In this document: positions 1-9,034 of the stretch, piece after piece | Layout of the letters: every line of letters starts with the position of its first letter | Numbering within the stretch: position 1 is the first letter of the stretch | Assembly (NCBI GenBank): GCA_036510655.1 | Contig: DATCDQ010000058.1 | Coordinates: 17,050 to 81,049, forward strand | Source of the DNA: Rathayibacter_A sp036510655 | Lineage (GTDB): Bacteria > Actinomycetota > Actinomycetes > Actinomycetales > Microbacteriaceae | Length of the DNA stretch: 64,000 nucleotides | Direction: 5' to 3' | The notes under the pieces: generated by a model | Databases searched by the model: none | The model's input: the letters and a program-made list of their open reading frames with translations, nothing else | What the model was told of the DNA's origin: nothing | Translations under genes and position numbers: made by a program

Positions 1-2
1 GA

Positions 3-3000
3 GTGGACGTGATCCCCGCAATGACCGCCGAGCTTCCCCCGATCGCCGTGCGTGACACCGCTCTGCTGCCGAAGGGCAAGAGCGTTCTCGTGGATGTACT
101 CGCCAATGACACCGACCCGGATGGCGGCATCCTCGTCGTGCAATCGGTGACGGTTCCGCAGAATTCCGGATTGGCGGTCGCGGTCATCAACCACCAGATT
201 GTGCGGATCACAGACCAGCCGGGCATCTCGGCCCCGGTCACCTTCGACTACACGGTTTCGAACGGCCATGCGAGCGCGCAGTCACAGGTGACCGTGCTGC
301 CCGTTCCGGCCCCCGCGAAGCTGGAACCGCCCGTCGCCGTCGCTGACCACGCCGTCGTTCGAGTGGGAGACATCGTGACGATTCCGGTGCTCGCAAACGA
401 CTACAGTCCGAGCGGCGACACGCTCACCCTCGACCCGACACTTGTGACGATGCCGGACGCGAAGGCTGGCTTGATGTTCACAGCCCAGAACACGCTGCGG
501 TTCCAAGCCGGCAACACCCCGCAGACCGTCAACGCCACCTACAACGTCGTCGACAGCCAAGGCCAGAAGGCGGCCGGTTACGTCACGATCCAGATCATGC
601 CCGCCGCCAACGCGAACAACGCCGCACCCGTACCGCAGAGTATTGTCGCACGCACCATCGCCGGAACAACGCAGCGGATCCCCATTCCGCTCGATGGCAT
701 CGACCCAGACGGCGACTCTGTCGAACTCGTCGGTCAGGGCACGGCACCGAAGCTGGGACGCATCTCCGAGGTCGGCGCAACCTGGTTGACGTACCAGGCC
801 TACCCGACCTCGGCCGGCACGGATGCCTTCACCTACGTTGTGCGCGACCGGCTCGGCGCCGAGGCGACCGGGTCGATCGAGGTCGGTGTCGTGCCGCCCA
901 GCACCACCAGCCAGCGACCATACGCGGTCGGCGACCATGTCACGGTGCGCCCGTCGCGTACAGTCTCCGTCGACGTGCTCGCGAACGATTCTGACCCCAA
1001 CGGCTCCGCGCTCAGCCTGACATCGAAGCTTGTTGTGCCCAAGGGTCTGAGTGCCCGAGTCAGCGCCGGCCAGGTGGTCGTCGATACACCGGCGTCCGAC
1101 GGTAACTACACAGTGCAGTACACGATCGCAAACAGCTTGGGTGCCACCGCGACAGGCGCGCTTCAGGTGACCGTGGACAAGAACGCACCATTGCTGCAGC
1201 CGATCGCTCGCGACGACGTTGTACCGGTTGCAGACACCGTGGGCAAGAAGTCCGTTGATGTGCGCGTGCTCGACAACGACCAAGACCCGGACGGCATCGC
1301 CAGCGACCTGATCGTGCACCTGGTCGCAGGGGGCGGAACGGTATCGTCGCGCGGCGTCGTGACGGTGCCCGTGCTCCAGAAGTCGCAGACGTTGGCGTAC
1401 ACCGTCACCGATCCGGACAAGCTCACCGGCACCGCCTTCATCATTGTGCCCGGAACGGACGACCAGCGGCCCACGCTGAAGGCGTTCAACCCGGTGGTCG
1501 TCAAGAGCGGGCAGTCCGTCACGCTGAAACTCGCTGACTATGTCGCCGTCGTTCCCGGCCGAACGCCCACACTGGTGTCCGCGAGCAGTGTGAGCGCCGC
1601 GCACGCGAACGGCTCTTCCCTGGTCAAAGACAATTCGACCCTTGTGTACACGTCTGCCAAGGACTATTTCGGCCCGGATGCTGTCACCTTCCAGGTGACC
1701 GATGGCGCGACCGGCGGCGACAAGAACGCGCATACCGCCATCCTGAGCATTCCGATCACGGTGTCGCCTCCCGACAACCAGCCACCCACCTTCAGTGGCG
1801 CCAGCATTCAGGTCGCACCGGGCGAGGCGCCGTCGACCATCGACCTGCGCTCGGCATCCGCAGATCCGGACCCTGGCGACCTCGCCAAGTTGCGCTATGC
1901 ACTGGCCGACCCGCGGCCTTCCGGCCTCACCGTGTCGATCAACGGCTCCACACTTTCGGTTGCGGCCCCGAGCAACGCCAAGAAGGGCACACACGCGACC
2001 GTGAACATCACGGTCACCGACGGGAAAAGCCCAGCCGTGAGCGGATCGGTGGCCGTGGCCTTGATCGGATCGACCCGGCCACTCCCTGTAGCGACGGACG
2101 ACGTCGTGAGCCAGGCCGCGCAAGGCCAGACCATTACTGTCAACCCACTGACGAACGACTTCAACCCATTCCCGGCGACGCCGCTGACCATCATCAGCGC
2201 CACGGTGGAGACCGGTGTCGGCTCGGTGTCCGTGAACGGTTCGAGCGTGAGCATTACTCCCGGCAGTTCCTTCGTCGGCACGATGGTCGTGCGCTATCGC
2301 ATCGGCGACGCAACAGACGATCCCGATCGTCAGGCCGACGGTCGCATTCGCGTCACAGTGCAGGGCAAACCCGACGCTCCCGGCACCCCGACCACGGCGG
2401 ATGTCGGCGATGGCTCACTCACGCTCAGTTGGGCGGCCGGGTCGGACAACGGCGCCGCCATCACCGGGTACACGGTGACCGGCGGCGGCTACAGCAAGGA
2501 CTGCCCGGCCACCACCTGCCAGCTGACCGGATTGACCAACAATGTGCAGTATTCGTTCACGGTCGTCGCCCACAACTCGGTGGGAACCTCCCCCGCGTCT
2601 GCACAGTCCGCCTCCGCACGGCCCGATGTCAAGCCGGACACGATGGCCGCACCGACCCTGACCGTCGGCGACGGAATGTTGACCGCTGCGTGGGCCGCCG
2701 CGACCACGCACGGCTCACCGGTGACGAGTTACGACCTGCAACTCACCCCCGGCGGTACGATCCTCACCGGCCTCTCAGGCACGAGCAAACAGCTCACTGG
2801 GCTGCAGAACGGCACGGCCTACCAGGTGCAGGTGCGCGCCCACAACAGCGCGCCCACTCCGTCGGACTGGAGCGCGACATCCGCTGCGACAACACCTGCC
2901 GGAAACCCGGCGGCGCCCGGGGTGACCGCCTCCGGTGGTGCGACGACCGTCTCGTTCGCGTGGACACTCCCTGCTACGAACGGCCGCCCGATCGCGTCGG

Positions 3001-3509
3001 TGCACTACATCATCGACGGCGGAGGCGAGCAGACCGCCGGGCCGACGAACGGCGGAACAACCGTCGGCAACGGCTACAACCAAACACACAGCATCCAGGT
3101 GTGGGTGGTCGACTCCGATGGACGCGTAGGCGGCCGAGCAACGGCGAGCGGCGCGACCTCGAACCCGATCCCGAATGCTTCAATCAGCGCTGGCGGTGCT
3201 CAAAACACCACCTCTTGCACGTCTACTGCATGCAAGTGGCTTGTCCTCTCGCTGTCCGGCGGCCGCGCGAACACAACGTATACGGTCCAAATTGAAACCA
3301 ATTGTGCTGCACCAGGACGCACTGGCACCTACGCCTGCTCCGGGGAGAACATCATCAGCGGCTATCTCTACACCATGACCACAGATGGGGCCGGCAATGT
3401 CACCGACTCGAGCAGTCATGTTTATGGCTTCCCGCAGGACACGCTGAACGCACTGGTCTACCTCAACGGCACATTGGTCAGCACATCGCCGGGATACACG
3501 TGGTGGTAA
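3..3509 (+). CDS. Giant cadherin-like / fibronectin-III repeat surface protein, C-terminal part
   Basis: The frame is open to the window edge, so this is probably the C-terminal ~1168 residues of a larger protein; the GTG at base 3 need not be a start. The first ~790 residues are a series of ~100-residue Ig/cadherin-like modules, several marked by the calcium-type motif VLANDTDPDG or VDVLANDSDPNG. Two or three fibronectin type III domains follow (about 795-965 and beyond), then a short Cys-containing C-terminal domain ending GYTWW. No LPXTG anchor is seen at the C-terminus, so any signal or anchor would be upstream of the window. Such repeats make extended extracellular stalks. It is the first visible gene of the type VII-like locus; its stop TAA overlaps an ATG and the moxR gene follows at once. 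Role in adhesion or as a secretion appendage is inference. Confidence 0.8.
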   Translation: MDVIPAMTAELPPIAVRDTALLPKGKSVLVDVLANDTDPDGGILVVQSVTVPQNSGLAVAVINHQIVRITDQPGISAPVTFDYTVSNGHASAQSQVTVLPVPAPAKLEPPVAVADHAVVRVGDIVTIPVLANDYSPSGDTLTLDPTLVTMPDAKAGLMFTAQNTLRFQAGNTPQTVNATYNVVDSQGQKAAGYVTIQIMPAANANNAAPVPQSIVARTIAGTTQRIPIPLDGIDPDGDSVELVGQGTAPKLGRISEVGATWLTYQAYPTSAGTDAFTYVVRDRLGAEATGSIEVGVVPPSTTSQRPYAVGDHVTVRPSRTVSVDVLANDSDPNGSALSLTSKLVVPKGLSARVSAGQVVVDTPASDGNYTVQYTIANSLGATATGALQVTVDKNAPLLQPIARDDVVPVADTVGKKSVDVRVLDNDQDPDGIASDLIVHLVAGGGTVSSRGVVTVPVLQKSQTLAYTVTDPDKLTGTAFIIVPGTDDQRPTLKAFNPVVVKSGQSVTLKLADYVAVVPGRTPTLVSASSVSAAHANGSSLVKDNSTLVYTSAKDYFGPDAVTFQVTDGATGGDKNAHTAILSIPITVSPPDNQPPTFSGASIQVAPGEAPSTIDLRSASADPDPGDLAKLRYALADPRPSGLTVSINGSTLSVAAPSNAKKGTHATVNITVTDGKSPAVSGSVAVALIGSTRPLPVATDDVVSQAAQGQTITVNPLTNDFNPFPATPLTIISATVETGVGSVSVNGSSVSITPGSSFVGTMVVRYRIGDATDDPDRQADGRIRVTVQGKPDAPGTPTTADVGDGSLTLSWAAGSDNGAAITGYTVTGGGYSKDCPATTCQLTGLTNNVQYSFTVVAHNSVGTSPASAQSASARPDVKPDTMAAPTLTVGDGMLTAAWAAATTHGSPVTSYDLQLTPGGTILTGLSGTSKQLTGLQNGTAYQVQVRAHNSAPTPSDWSATSAATTPAGNPAAPGVTASGGATTVSFAWTLPATNGRPIASVHYIIDGGGEQTAGPTNGGTTVGNGYNQTHSIQVWVVDSDGRVGGRATASGATSNPIPNASISAGGAQNTTSCTSTACKWLVLSLSGGRANTTYTVQIETNCAAPGRTGTYACSGENIISGYLYTMTTDGAGNVTDSSSHVYGFPQDTLNALVYLNGTLVSTSPGYTWW

Positions 3510-3529
3510 TGACGATGAAAGGAACACAA

Positions 3530-4504
3530 ATGACAATGACACCGGAGCAGGCATCCTGGTTCGCATCCACGAGCGAGCGCCTGGTCGAGAACGTGCGGCA
3601 GGCCGTGCTCGGCAAGGACGAGGTCATCCGACTCGTGCTCGCGGCGATGCTGGCCGACGGCCACGTGCTGCTGGAAGACGCGCCGGGAACCGGTAAGACC
3701 AGTCTCGCCAAATCGATCGCGGCTACGGTGCATGGCACGCATAGCCGCATCCAGTTCACGCCCGACCTGCTGCCGAGCGATGTGACCGGCGTCACGATCT
3801 ACGACCAGAAGGTCGGCGCCTTCGAGTTCCATCGCGGCCCGATCTTCGCTTCGATCGTGCTCGCGGATGAGATCAACCGGGCATCGCCGAAGACGCAGTC
3901 AGCGCTGCTGGAGGTGATGGAGGAATCCAAGATCACCGTCGACGGCACAACGTATGACGTGGGCCGCCCGTTCCTGGTCATCGCGACGCAGAACCCGATC
4001 GAGCAGGCTGGGACATACAAGCTGCCGGAGGCACAGCTGGACCGGTTCCTGATCAAAACCTCGCTCGGCTACCCGGATCTCGCCTCAACCGAGCTGATCT
4101 TGGCCAGCTCCGCCGACCGCAACCGTGCGTCGCACCTGGCCGCGATCATCACGACCCAGGCCGTCGCCGAGATGGCAGAACTCGCCTCAACCGTGCACGT
4201 GGACAGCGCCGTTCTGCGCTACACCGCCCAGCTCGCGGAGGAAACCCGCAATGCTAGCGAAACCCGTCTTGGGGTCTCCGTGCGCGGCGCGCTGGCGATG
4301 ATCCGAATCGCCAAGGTGTGGGCGGCCATGCAGGCGAGGAACTTCGTTCTGCCTGACGACATCAAAGCGCTGGCACAACCGGTCTGGTTGCACCGTTTCC
4401 TGCTCGATCCTGAGGCCGAATTCTCTGGGGCGACGAGCGCATCTGTCCTCTCCCGAGTTCTCGCGGATGTCGCAGCTCCGCAGGCGAGGCAAGCTGCGGC
4501 ATGA
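3530..4504 (+). CDS. MoxR-family AAA+ ATPase
   Basis: A 324-residue MoxR-type AAA+ ATPase, a chaperone-like motor that usually works with DUF58/VWA partners. Walker A is in LEDAPGTGKTSLAKS and Walker B in LADEINRASPKTQSALLEV; ATQNPIEQAGTY is the conserved sensor region, and a helical lid domain completes the usual length. Three in-frame ATGs lie close together (3509, 3515, 3530). I chose 3530 because AAAGGA (3518-3523) sits 6 bases before it. The end overlaps the DUF58 start by ATGA, so the two are translationally coupled. The MoxR-DUF58-transglutaminase order is a recurrent bacterial module; the client protein here is unknown and may be the surface protein or the secretion motor. Confidence 0.93.
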   Translation: MTMTPEQASWFASTSERLVENVRQAVLGKDEVIRLVLAAMLADGHVLLEDAPGTGKTSLAKSIAATVHGTHSRIQFTPDLLPSDVTGVTIYDQKVGAFEFHRGPIFASIVLADEINRASPKTQSALLEVMEESKITVDGTTYDVGRPFLVIATQNPIEQAGTYKLPEAQLDRFLIKTSLGYPDLASTELILASSADRNRASHLAAIITTQAVAEMAELASTVHVDSAVLRYTAQLAEETRNASETRLGVSVRGALAMIRIAKVWAAMQARNFVLPDDIKALAQPVWLHRFLLDPEAEFSGATSASVLSRVLADVAAPQARQAAA

Positions 4505-5784
4505 GCGCTCAGTCGTTTGCGATCAGGACGGCCACTGCGCTGAGCCCGCTTGCCGTGCGCGCGCAGCCGATCACGTCTCGGCTGTCGCTGTCCGCCGCTG
4601 CCCTCTGGGCCGTTCTGCGGTCGCCGATTGAACGCACGCTCGGCATCATCACATCGTTCGGCTGGGTGCTGGTCTGCACTGCGGCCGTCGCCGCCCTGGT
4701 CGCTGCCGCGGCCGGCTGGCGCGAGCTGACCGTGGTTGCAATCGCGTGCGCATCCGTCGTGCTCGTTGCTGTCGCCTTCACACTGGGCCGCTCGGCCTAT
4801 GGCGTGCAGCTGGACCTGGCCGGCAATCGTGTGGTCGTGGGTTCGCCCGCATCCGGTCATGTGATGGTGCGCAACACAGCTACCAAGGCGCTACTCCCGG
4901 CTCGCATCGAGTTGCCTGTTGGGGCCTCGCACGCAGTCTTCCATCTGCCGAGGATGGCCAGAGGTGCCGAGCACGAAGAGCTGTTCACAATTCCGACCAG
5001 CCGACGCGCCGTGCTCACCGTCGGGCCCGTGCGATCGGTGCGCGGTGACGCCCTCGGCATCCTGCGGCGAGTTGTGCGCTGGACGGACCCTGTCGACCTG
5101 TTCGTGCACCCGAGGACCATCTCGCTCGACGGCACGTCAGCAGGTTTCCTGCGCGACCTGGAGGGGTCAGCTACCCGTGAGCTGTCAATGAGTGACATTT
5201 CCTTCCACGCCCTGCGCGAGTACATTCCGGGCGACGACCGCCGTTACGTGCACTGGAAGTCGTCCGCGCGCGCCGGAAAACTCATGGTGCGCCAGTTCGA
5301 GGAGACCCGCCGTTCGCACCTGGCCATCGCACTGTCGTCACTCATGGCCGACTACGGGGATGACGAGGCCTTCGAGCTCGCCATTTCAGCATGCGGCTCT
5401 CTCGGTCTGCAGGCCGTGCGTGAAGAGAAAGAATTCAGCGTGCTCGTGTCGGGGAGCAATCTGCACCCGGCGACGGGACCGCGGTTTCTCGATGAGCTCT
5501 CCGGGCTCAATCGCGGTGAGCGGCATGAGAGTGTCATCGCGCTCGGCCAACGCATCGGCCAGACCCTGCCACACACCTCGGTTGCCGTGTTTGTCTGCGG
5601 GCGGGGCACAACACCTGCACAATTGCGCACGGCGGCAGCGCAGTTACCGATCGGGGTGCGCGCGATCGCGATCCAGTGCATTCCCGGCGCCGAGGTGAGT
5701 CGGCGCGCGATCGGTGATCTCGCTATCTTGACCATCGGGGCGCTGAAGGACCTCCCCCGAGCCATGCGGAGGGCCGCCGCATGA
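4501..5784 (+). CDS. DUF58 domain protein
   Basis: A 427-residue protein with two N-terminal hydrophobic segments (roughly residues 55-100) followed by a soluble DUF58 region. The DUF58 signature is clear: LREYIPGDDRRYVHWKSSAR followed by GKLMVRQFEETR. The C-terminal part has the VWA-like fold expected for the family. DUF58 proteins are membrane-tethered partners of MoxR ATPases; their biochemical action is not established. The gene overlaps moxR upstream and the transglutaminase-like gene downstream by ATGA, which fits production of a stoichiometric complex. Confidence 0.9.
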   Translation: MSAQSFAIRTATALSPLAVRAQPITSRLSLSAAALWAVLRSPIERTLGIITSFGWVLVCTAAVAALVAAAAGWRELTVVAIACASVVLVAVAFTLGRSAYGVQLDLAGNRVVVGSPASGHVMVRNTATKALLPARIELPVGASHAVFHLPRMARGAEHEELFTIPTSRRAVLTVGPVRSVRGDALGILRRVVRWTDPVDLFVHPRTISLDGTSAGFLRDLEGSATRELSMSDISFHALREYIPGDDRRYVHWKSSARAGKLMVRQFEETRRSHLAIALSSLMADYGDDEAFELAISACGSLGLQAVREEKEFSVLVSGSNLHPATGPRFLDELSGLNRGERHESVIALGQRIGQTLPHTSVAVFVCGRGTTPAQLRTAAAQLPIGVRAIAIQCIPGAEVSRRAIGDLAILTIGALKDLPRAMRRAAA

Positions 5785-8171
5785 AGAGCGCTGACACTGC
5801 TACCCCCGCTCACTCGAGACGCGACGGAGACCGCCTTCCGCGACTGGTCGGACGCCGCACGGCAAGACAGGCTGCCGTCGACGTTCTCGCACTGTTCGTA
5901 ATGACGGCGAGCGCGATCATCGGCTTCGGCCCAGTTTTCGGCGGCACCTCCTATTTGACCGCCGGGATTGGCGGCGCTCTGGTTGGCGCCCTGGTGGGGG
6001 TCCTTGCCGCCGCGCTGCGGCTCGGCGCTGTCACGACGGTACTGGCGGCCGCGATCGGCTACGTCTTCTTTGGCGGGGCACTGGCGGCGAGCGCAACGAC
6101 TGTTGCCGGAGTCGTCCCGACGATCGACACGCTGGGCCTGCTCGGCTCAGGCATCTTCGTCTCCTGGAAACAGTTGCTGACGGTTCAGCCGCCGGCGGCC
6201 GCATTCGGTGCTGTACTCGTCGTGCCGTACCTTTCCGCGCTGCTCGTCATGCTGATCGGCACCACGATCGCACTGCGCACACGCCGGTTTGCAATCGCAT
6301 TGCTGCCGGTGGCCGCGCTGCTCGTACTTGTCATTCTGTTCGGAACGCACGCCGCAGCGGTTCCCGTTGTGCAGGGACTCGTCGCATCCGGCGTCGCGAT
6401 CGCCTGGTACGCCTGGCGGCGTGCGGATGCGGTGCGTGCCGGCAGCGAAGACTTGGCCGGCGCGTCCGAACCCGGCGTGCGGCGGCAGATCCGGCGGCGG
6501 CGCTTCGGTTCATTCGCCGCACTGGGCGTCGCGGCGGTCATCATCACGGTGTTGAGCGCGATGGCACTCGCGTCGACGCCGACCCGCCATGTTCTACGCG
6601 ACGCAATCACTCCGCCGCTTGACCTGCACAACCTGGCAACGCCGCTCGCATCGTTTCGCTCGTACATACGGGACGACAAGAAGACCGTGCTCTTCACTGT
6701 GACCGGACTTCCCGACGGCGCCCGCATCCGGTTGGCCACGCTCGACAGCTATGACGGCATCGTCTTCAGCATGTCGGCCGGCAGTAATGCGGGTTCGGGC
6801 GCGTTCTACCCGGTGGGATCGAGCATCACGCAATCGGTGCGTGGAACGGATGCGACGGTGTCCTTCTCCATCGACAAGCTCCGCGGCGCCTGGCTGCCCG
6901 GCGTTGGCTATGCCCGTTCCGTGCAGTTCGCCGGCGCGAATGCGTCCGCACTGCACCGTGCGCTCGCGTACAACGCCGCCACGGGCAGCGCCGTGCAGCT
7001 CGGCGGCATCGAGCCCGGCGAGGACTACACCCTGGCGACGGTCGTCCCCCGCGCGGTTTCGGATGCGCAGCTGAAGACGCAGGGCGCGGCATCCGTGGCC
7101 ATGCCGCAGTTGACCGGCGTGCCTGACGTCGTCGGCAGCACCTCGACGAAGGATGCTGCTGGGGCATCCTCGGTCCTCGCCAAGGCGCGTGCCCTCGAGA
7201 CCGCCCTCTCCCACGACGGCTTCTTCAGCAACGGGCTGGTCGGGCAGGCGCCCTCACGCGCCGGGCACACGGCTGAACGGATTTCCACACTGCTCTCGGC
7301 CACCCAAATGGTCGGAGACGACGAACAGTACTCCGTTGCGATGGCCCTGATGGCCCGGCAGTTAGGGCTGCCGGCGCGCGTGGTGATGGGCTTCTACCCT
7401 GATTCGTCGGCTGCGAAGGCAAAGACGATCGCCATCACCGGAGCCGACGCGCACGCCTGGGTCGAGATCGACTTCGCCCATGCCGGTTGGGTGACGTTCG
7501 ACCCGACACCGCCCAAGAACCAGGTTCCGCAGGCACAAGCGCCGAAGCCCAAGTCGATTCCGAAGGCGCAGGTCATGCAACCGCCGTTGCCGCCGAAGGC
7601 ACCGGTGGAGCTGCCCCCGCAGAACGTGCCGGGGCAGACCGGAAGCAAGCACCACACGCCGACCGTGAGCATCCTGCCGGCCGTCCTCGTGGGCGCCGGA
7701 ATCGGGCTGCTCGGGCTGTTGGTCTTGCTGACGCCGGCCGTGATGATCGGCGTGCTCAAGCTGCGTCGCCGACGCGATCGCAAGGGTGCGCCCGAACCGG
7801 CGGACAGGCTCAGTGGCGGGTGGGACGAGATCATCGACACCGCCGTGGATCTCGGCACGCCCGTGAATAACGGGAGCACCCGGCGAGAAGACGCCGCCGC
7901 GCTTGCGCTCACGTATCCGGCCAGCGGGGTACTCGCACTCGCTCAGCGCGCGGACGCCGGAGTGTTCGGTCCGATTGAACCGAGCGAACGTGAGATCGAC
8001 GCGGCGTGGCTCGAGGTGGAGCAGGTGATCGAGGAGATGACGACGGCATCCGGTCGGTTCGGCCGATTGAAACGGCGACTGTCCATCCGATCACTGCTGC
8101 GCCGGCACACACGCACGCGCACGCACGAGCAACCGCACGAGAACGGCCACAAACGAGGGCGCAGCGCATGA
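5781..8171 (+). CDS. Membrane transglutaminase-like protein (TgpA/DUF3488 type), probable pseudoenzyme
   Basis: A 796-residue membrane protein. Several transmembrane segments (about residues 30-280) precede an extracytoplasmic region with a transglutaminase-core domain at about 505-580, a Pro/Lys/Gln-rich linker, a further transmembrane segment near 635-660 and a cytoplasmic tail. The core keeps the His of DAHAWVEIDF and the Asp of VTFDPTPPK. At the position where active members have Cys (the family pattern is C-E-Q-F-A), this protein reads GDDEQYSVAMAL, with Asp514 in its place. The classical Cys-His-Asp triad is therefore incomplete and catalysis is doubtful. It sits with MoxR and DUF58 as in many bacterial three-gene modules and overlaps both neighbours by ATGA. 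A structural or peptide-binding role is inferred. Confidence 0.88.
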   Translation: MKSADTATPAHSRRDGDRLPRLVGRRTARQAAVDVLALFVMTASAIIGFGPVFGGTSYLTAGIGGALVGALVGVLAAALRLGAVTTVLAAAIGYVFFGGALAASATTVAGVVPTIDTLGLLGSGIFVSWKQLLTVQPPAAAFGAVLVVPYLSALLVMLIGTTIALRTRRFAIALLPVAALLVLVILFGTHAAAVPVVQGLVASGVAIAWYAWRRADAVRAGSEDLAGASEPGVRRQIRRRRFGSFAALGVAAVIITVLSAMALASTPTRHVLRDAITPPLDLHNLATPLASFRSYIRDDKKTVLFTVTGLPDGARIRLATLDSYDGIVFSMSAGSNAGSGAFYPVGSSITQSVRGTDATVSFSIDKLRGAWLPGVGYARSVQFAGANASALHRALAYNAATGSAVQLGGIEPGEDYTLATVVPRAVSDAQLKTQGAASVAMPQLTGVPDVVGSTSTKDAAGASSVLAKARALETALSHDGFFSNGLVGQAPSRAGHTAERISTLLSATQMVGDDEQYSVAMALMARQLGLPARVVMGFYPDSSAAKAKTIAITGADAHAWVEIDFAHAGWVTFDPTPPKNQVPQAQAPKPKSIPKAQVMQPPLPPKAPVELPPQNVPGQTGSKHHTPTVSILPAVLVGAGIGLLGLLVLLTPAVMIGVLKLRRRRDRKGAPEPADRLSGGWDEIIDTAVDLGTPVNNGSTRREDAAALALTYPASGVLALAQRADAGVFGPIEPSEREIDAAWLEVEQVIEEMTTASGRFGRLKRRLSIRSLLRRHTRTRTHEQPHENGHKRGRSA

Positions 8172-9034
8172 CGGAAATCCCTACTCCTCTGATGACGGTG
8201 CGCTTCGGCGCTGCAACCGACCGCGGGCTGCGGCGGCCCATCAACGAGGACTCCTATCTGGCCGCCGAGCCGTTGTTTCTGATCGCGGACGGCATGGGCG
8301 GGCACGAGGGTGGCGAGTTGGCAAGCCGTGCCGTGATCGACGCGTTCGCCCCTTTGGTCGGCCGGCTCAGCGTGGACGCCGACATCGTGAACATCGCATA
8401 TCGCGCGGCAGTGGAATCGGTGTTCGCCATTCCGGGTCTGCACGGGTCCGCGGCCGGCACCACCCTCACCGGCGTCGCAATCGCAGAAAACGGCGGCGAA
8501 GCCTACTGGCTCATGATCAATGTGGGCGACTCGCGCACGTATCGCTTGGCCGGCGGCGTGCTGGAGCAGATCAGCGTCGACCATTCCGTCGTGCAGGAAC
8601 TCGTAGAGAGCGGGCGACTGACGGCATCGGAAGCGTCCACCGATCCGCGCCGCAATGTGGTCACACGGGCGATCGGTGCCGGCACGCTCTCCGAACCGGA
8701 CTACTGGCTCATTCCGGCGGCACGCGGAGACCGGATCCTGGTCTGCTCGGACGGGCTGAGCGGCGAAGTCGACAAGCCGTTGATCGAGCGCCTGCTCCTG
8801 ACTGAAATAGAGCCGCAGGCCGCCGCAACGCGCCTCGTGCATGAGGCATTGCTGCACGGCGGGCGCGACAACGTGACGGTGGTCGTGGTCGACGCGATCG
8901 ACGTGGCGGGCAGTGACGACGGTGCAACGCGGCCATCCGATGGAGCCCGCGACGTGGCCGTCGACGCTGATCGCGACAACCTGGATGACACGATTCCGCG
9001 CCGTCCGGCTGTAGAGAGTGGTGACGGACGATGA
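8168..9034 (+). CDS. PP2C-type Ser/Thr protein phosphatase
   Basis: A 288-residue soluble PP2C (PPM) phosphatase that removes phosphate from Ser/Thr using two metal ions. The metal-binding motifs are all present: RPINEDSYL, ADGMGGHEGGE, NVGDSRTYRL, LVCSDGLSGEV and GGRDNVTVVVVD. I chose the ATG at 8168, which overlaps the upstream TGA; longer in-frame translations run into the transglutaminase-like gene. It is paired in the same operon with a kinase (10485) and FHA phosphothreonine-binding proteins, so it very probably reverses that kinase. Confidence 0.95.
   Translation: MTEIPTPLMTVRFGAATDRGLRRPINEDSYLAAEPLFLIADGMGGHEGGELASRAVIDAFAPLVGRLSVDADIVNIAYRAAVESVFAIPGLHGSAAGTTLTGVAIAENGGEAYWLMINVGDSRTYRLAGGVLEQISVDHSVVQELVESGRLTASEASTDPRRNVVTRAIGAGTLSEPDYWLIPAARGDRILVCSDGLSGEVDKPLIERLLLTEIEPQAAATRLVHEALLHGGRDNVTVVVVDAIDVAGSDDGATRPSDGARDVAVDADRDNLDDTIPRRPAVESGDGR

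Noticed and set aside
282..2123. 613-residue minus-strand frame inside the giant surface-protein gene
   Set aside because: Its translation is Arg/Gly/His-rich without domains, typical of the antisense of a GC-rich repeat gene.
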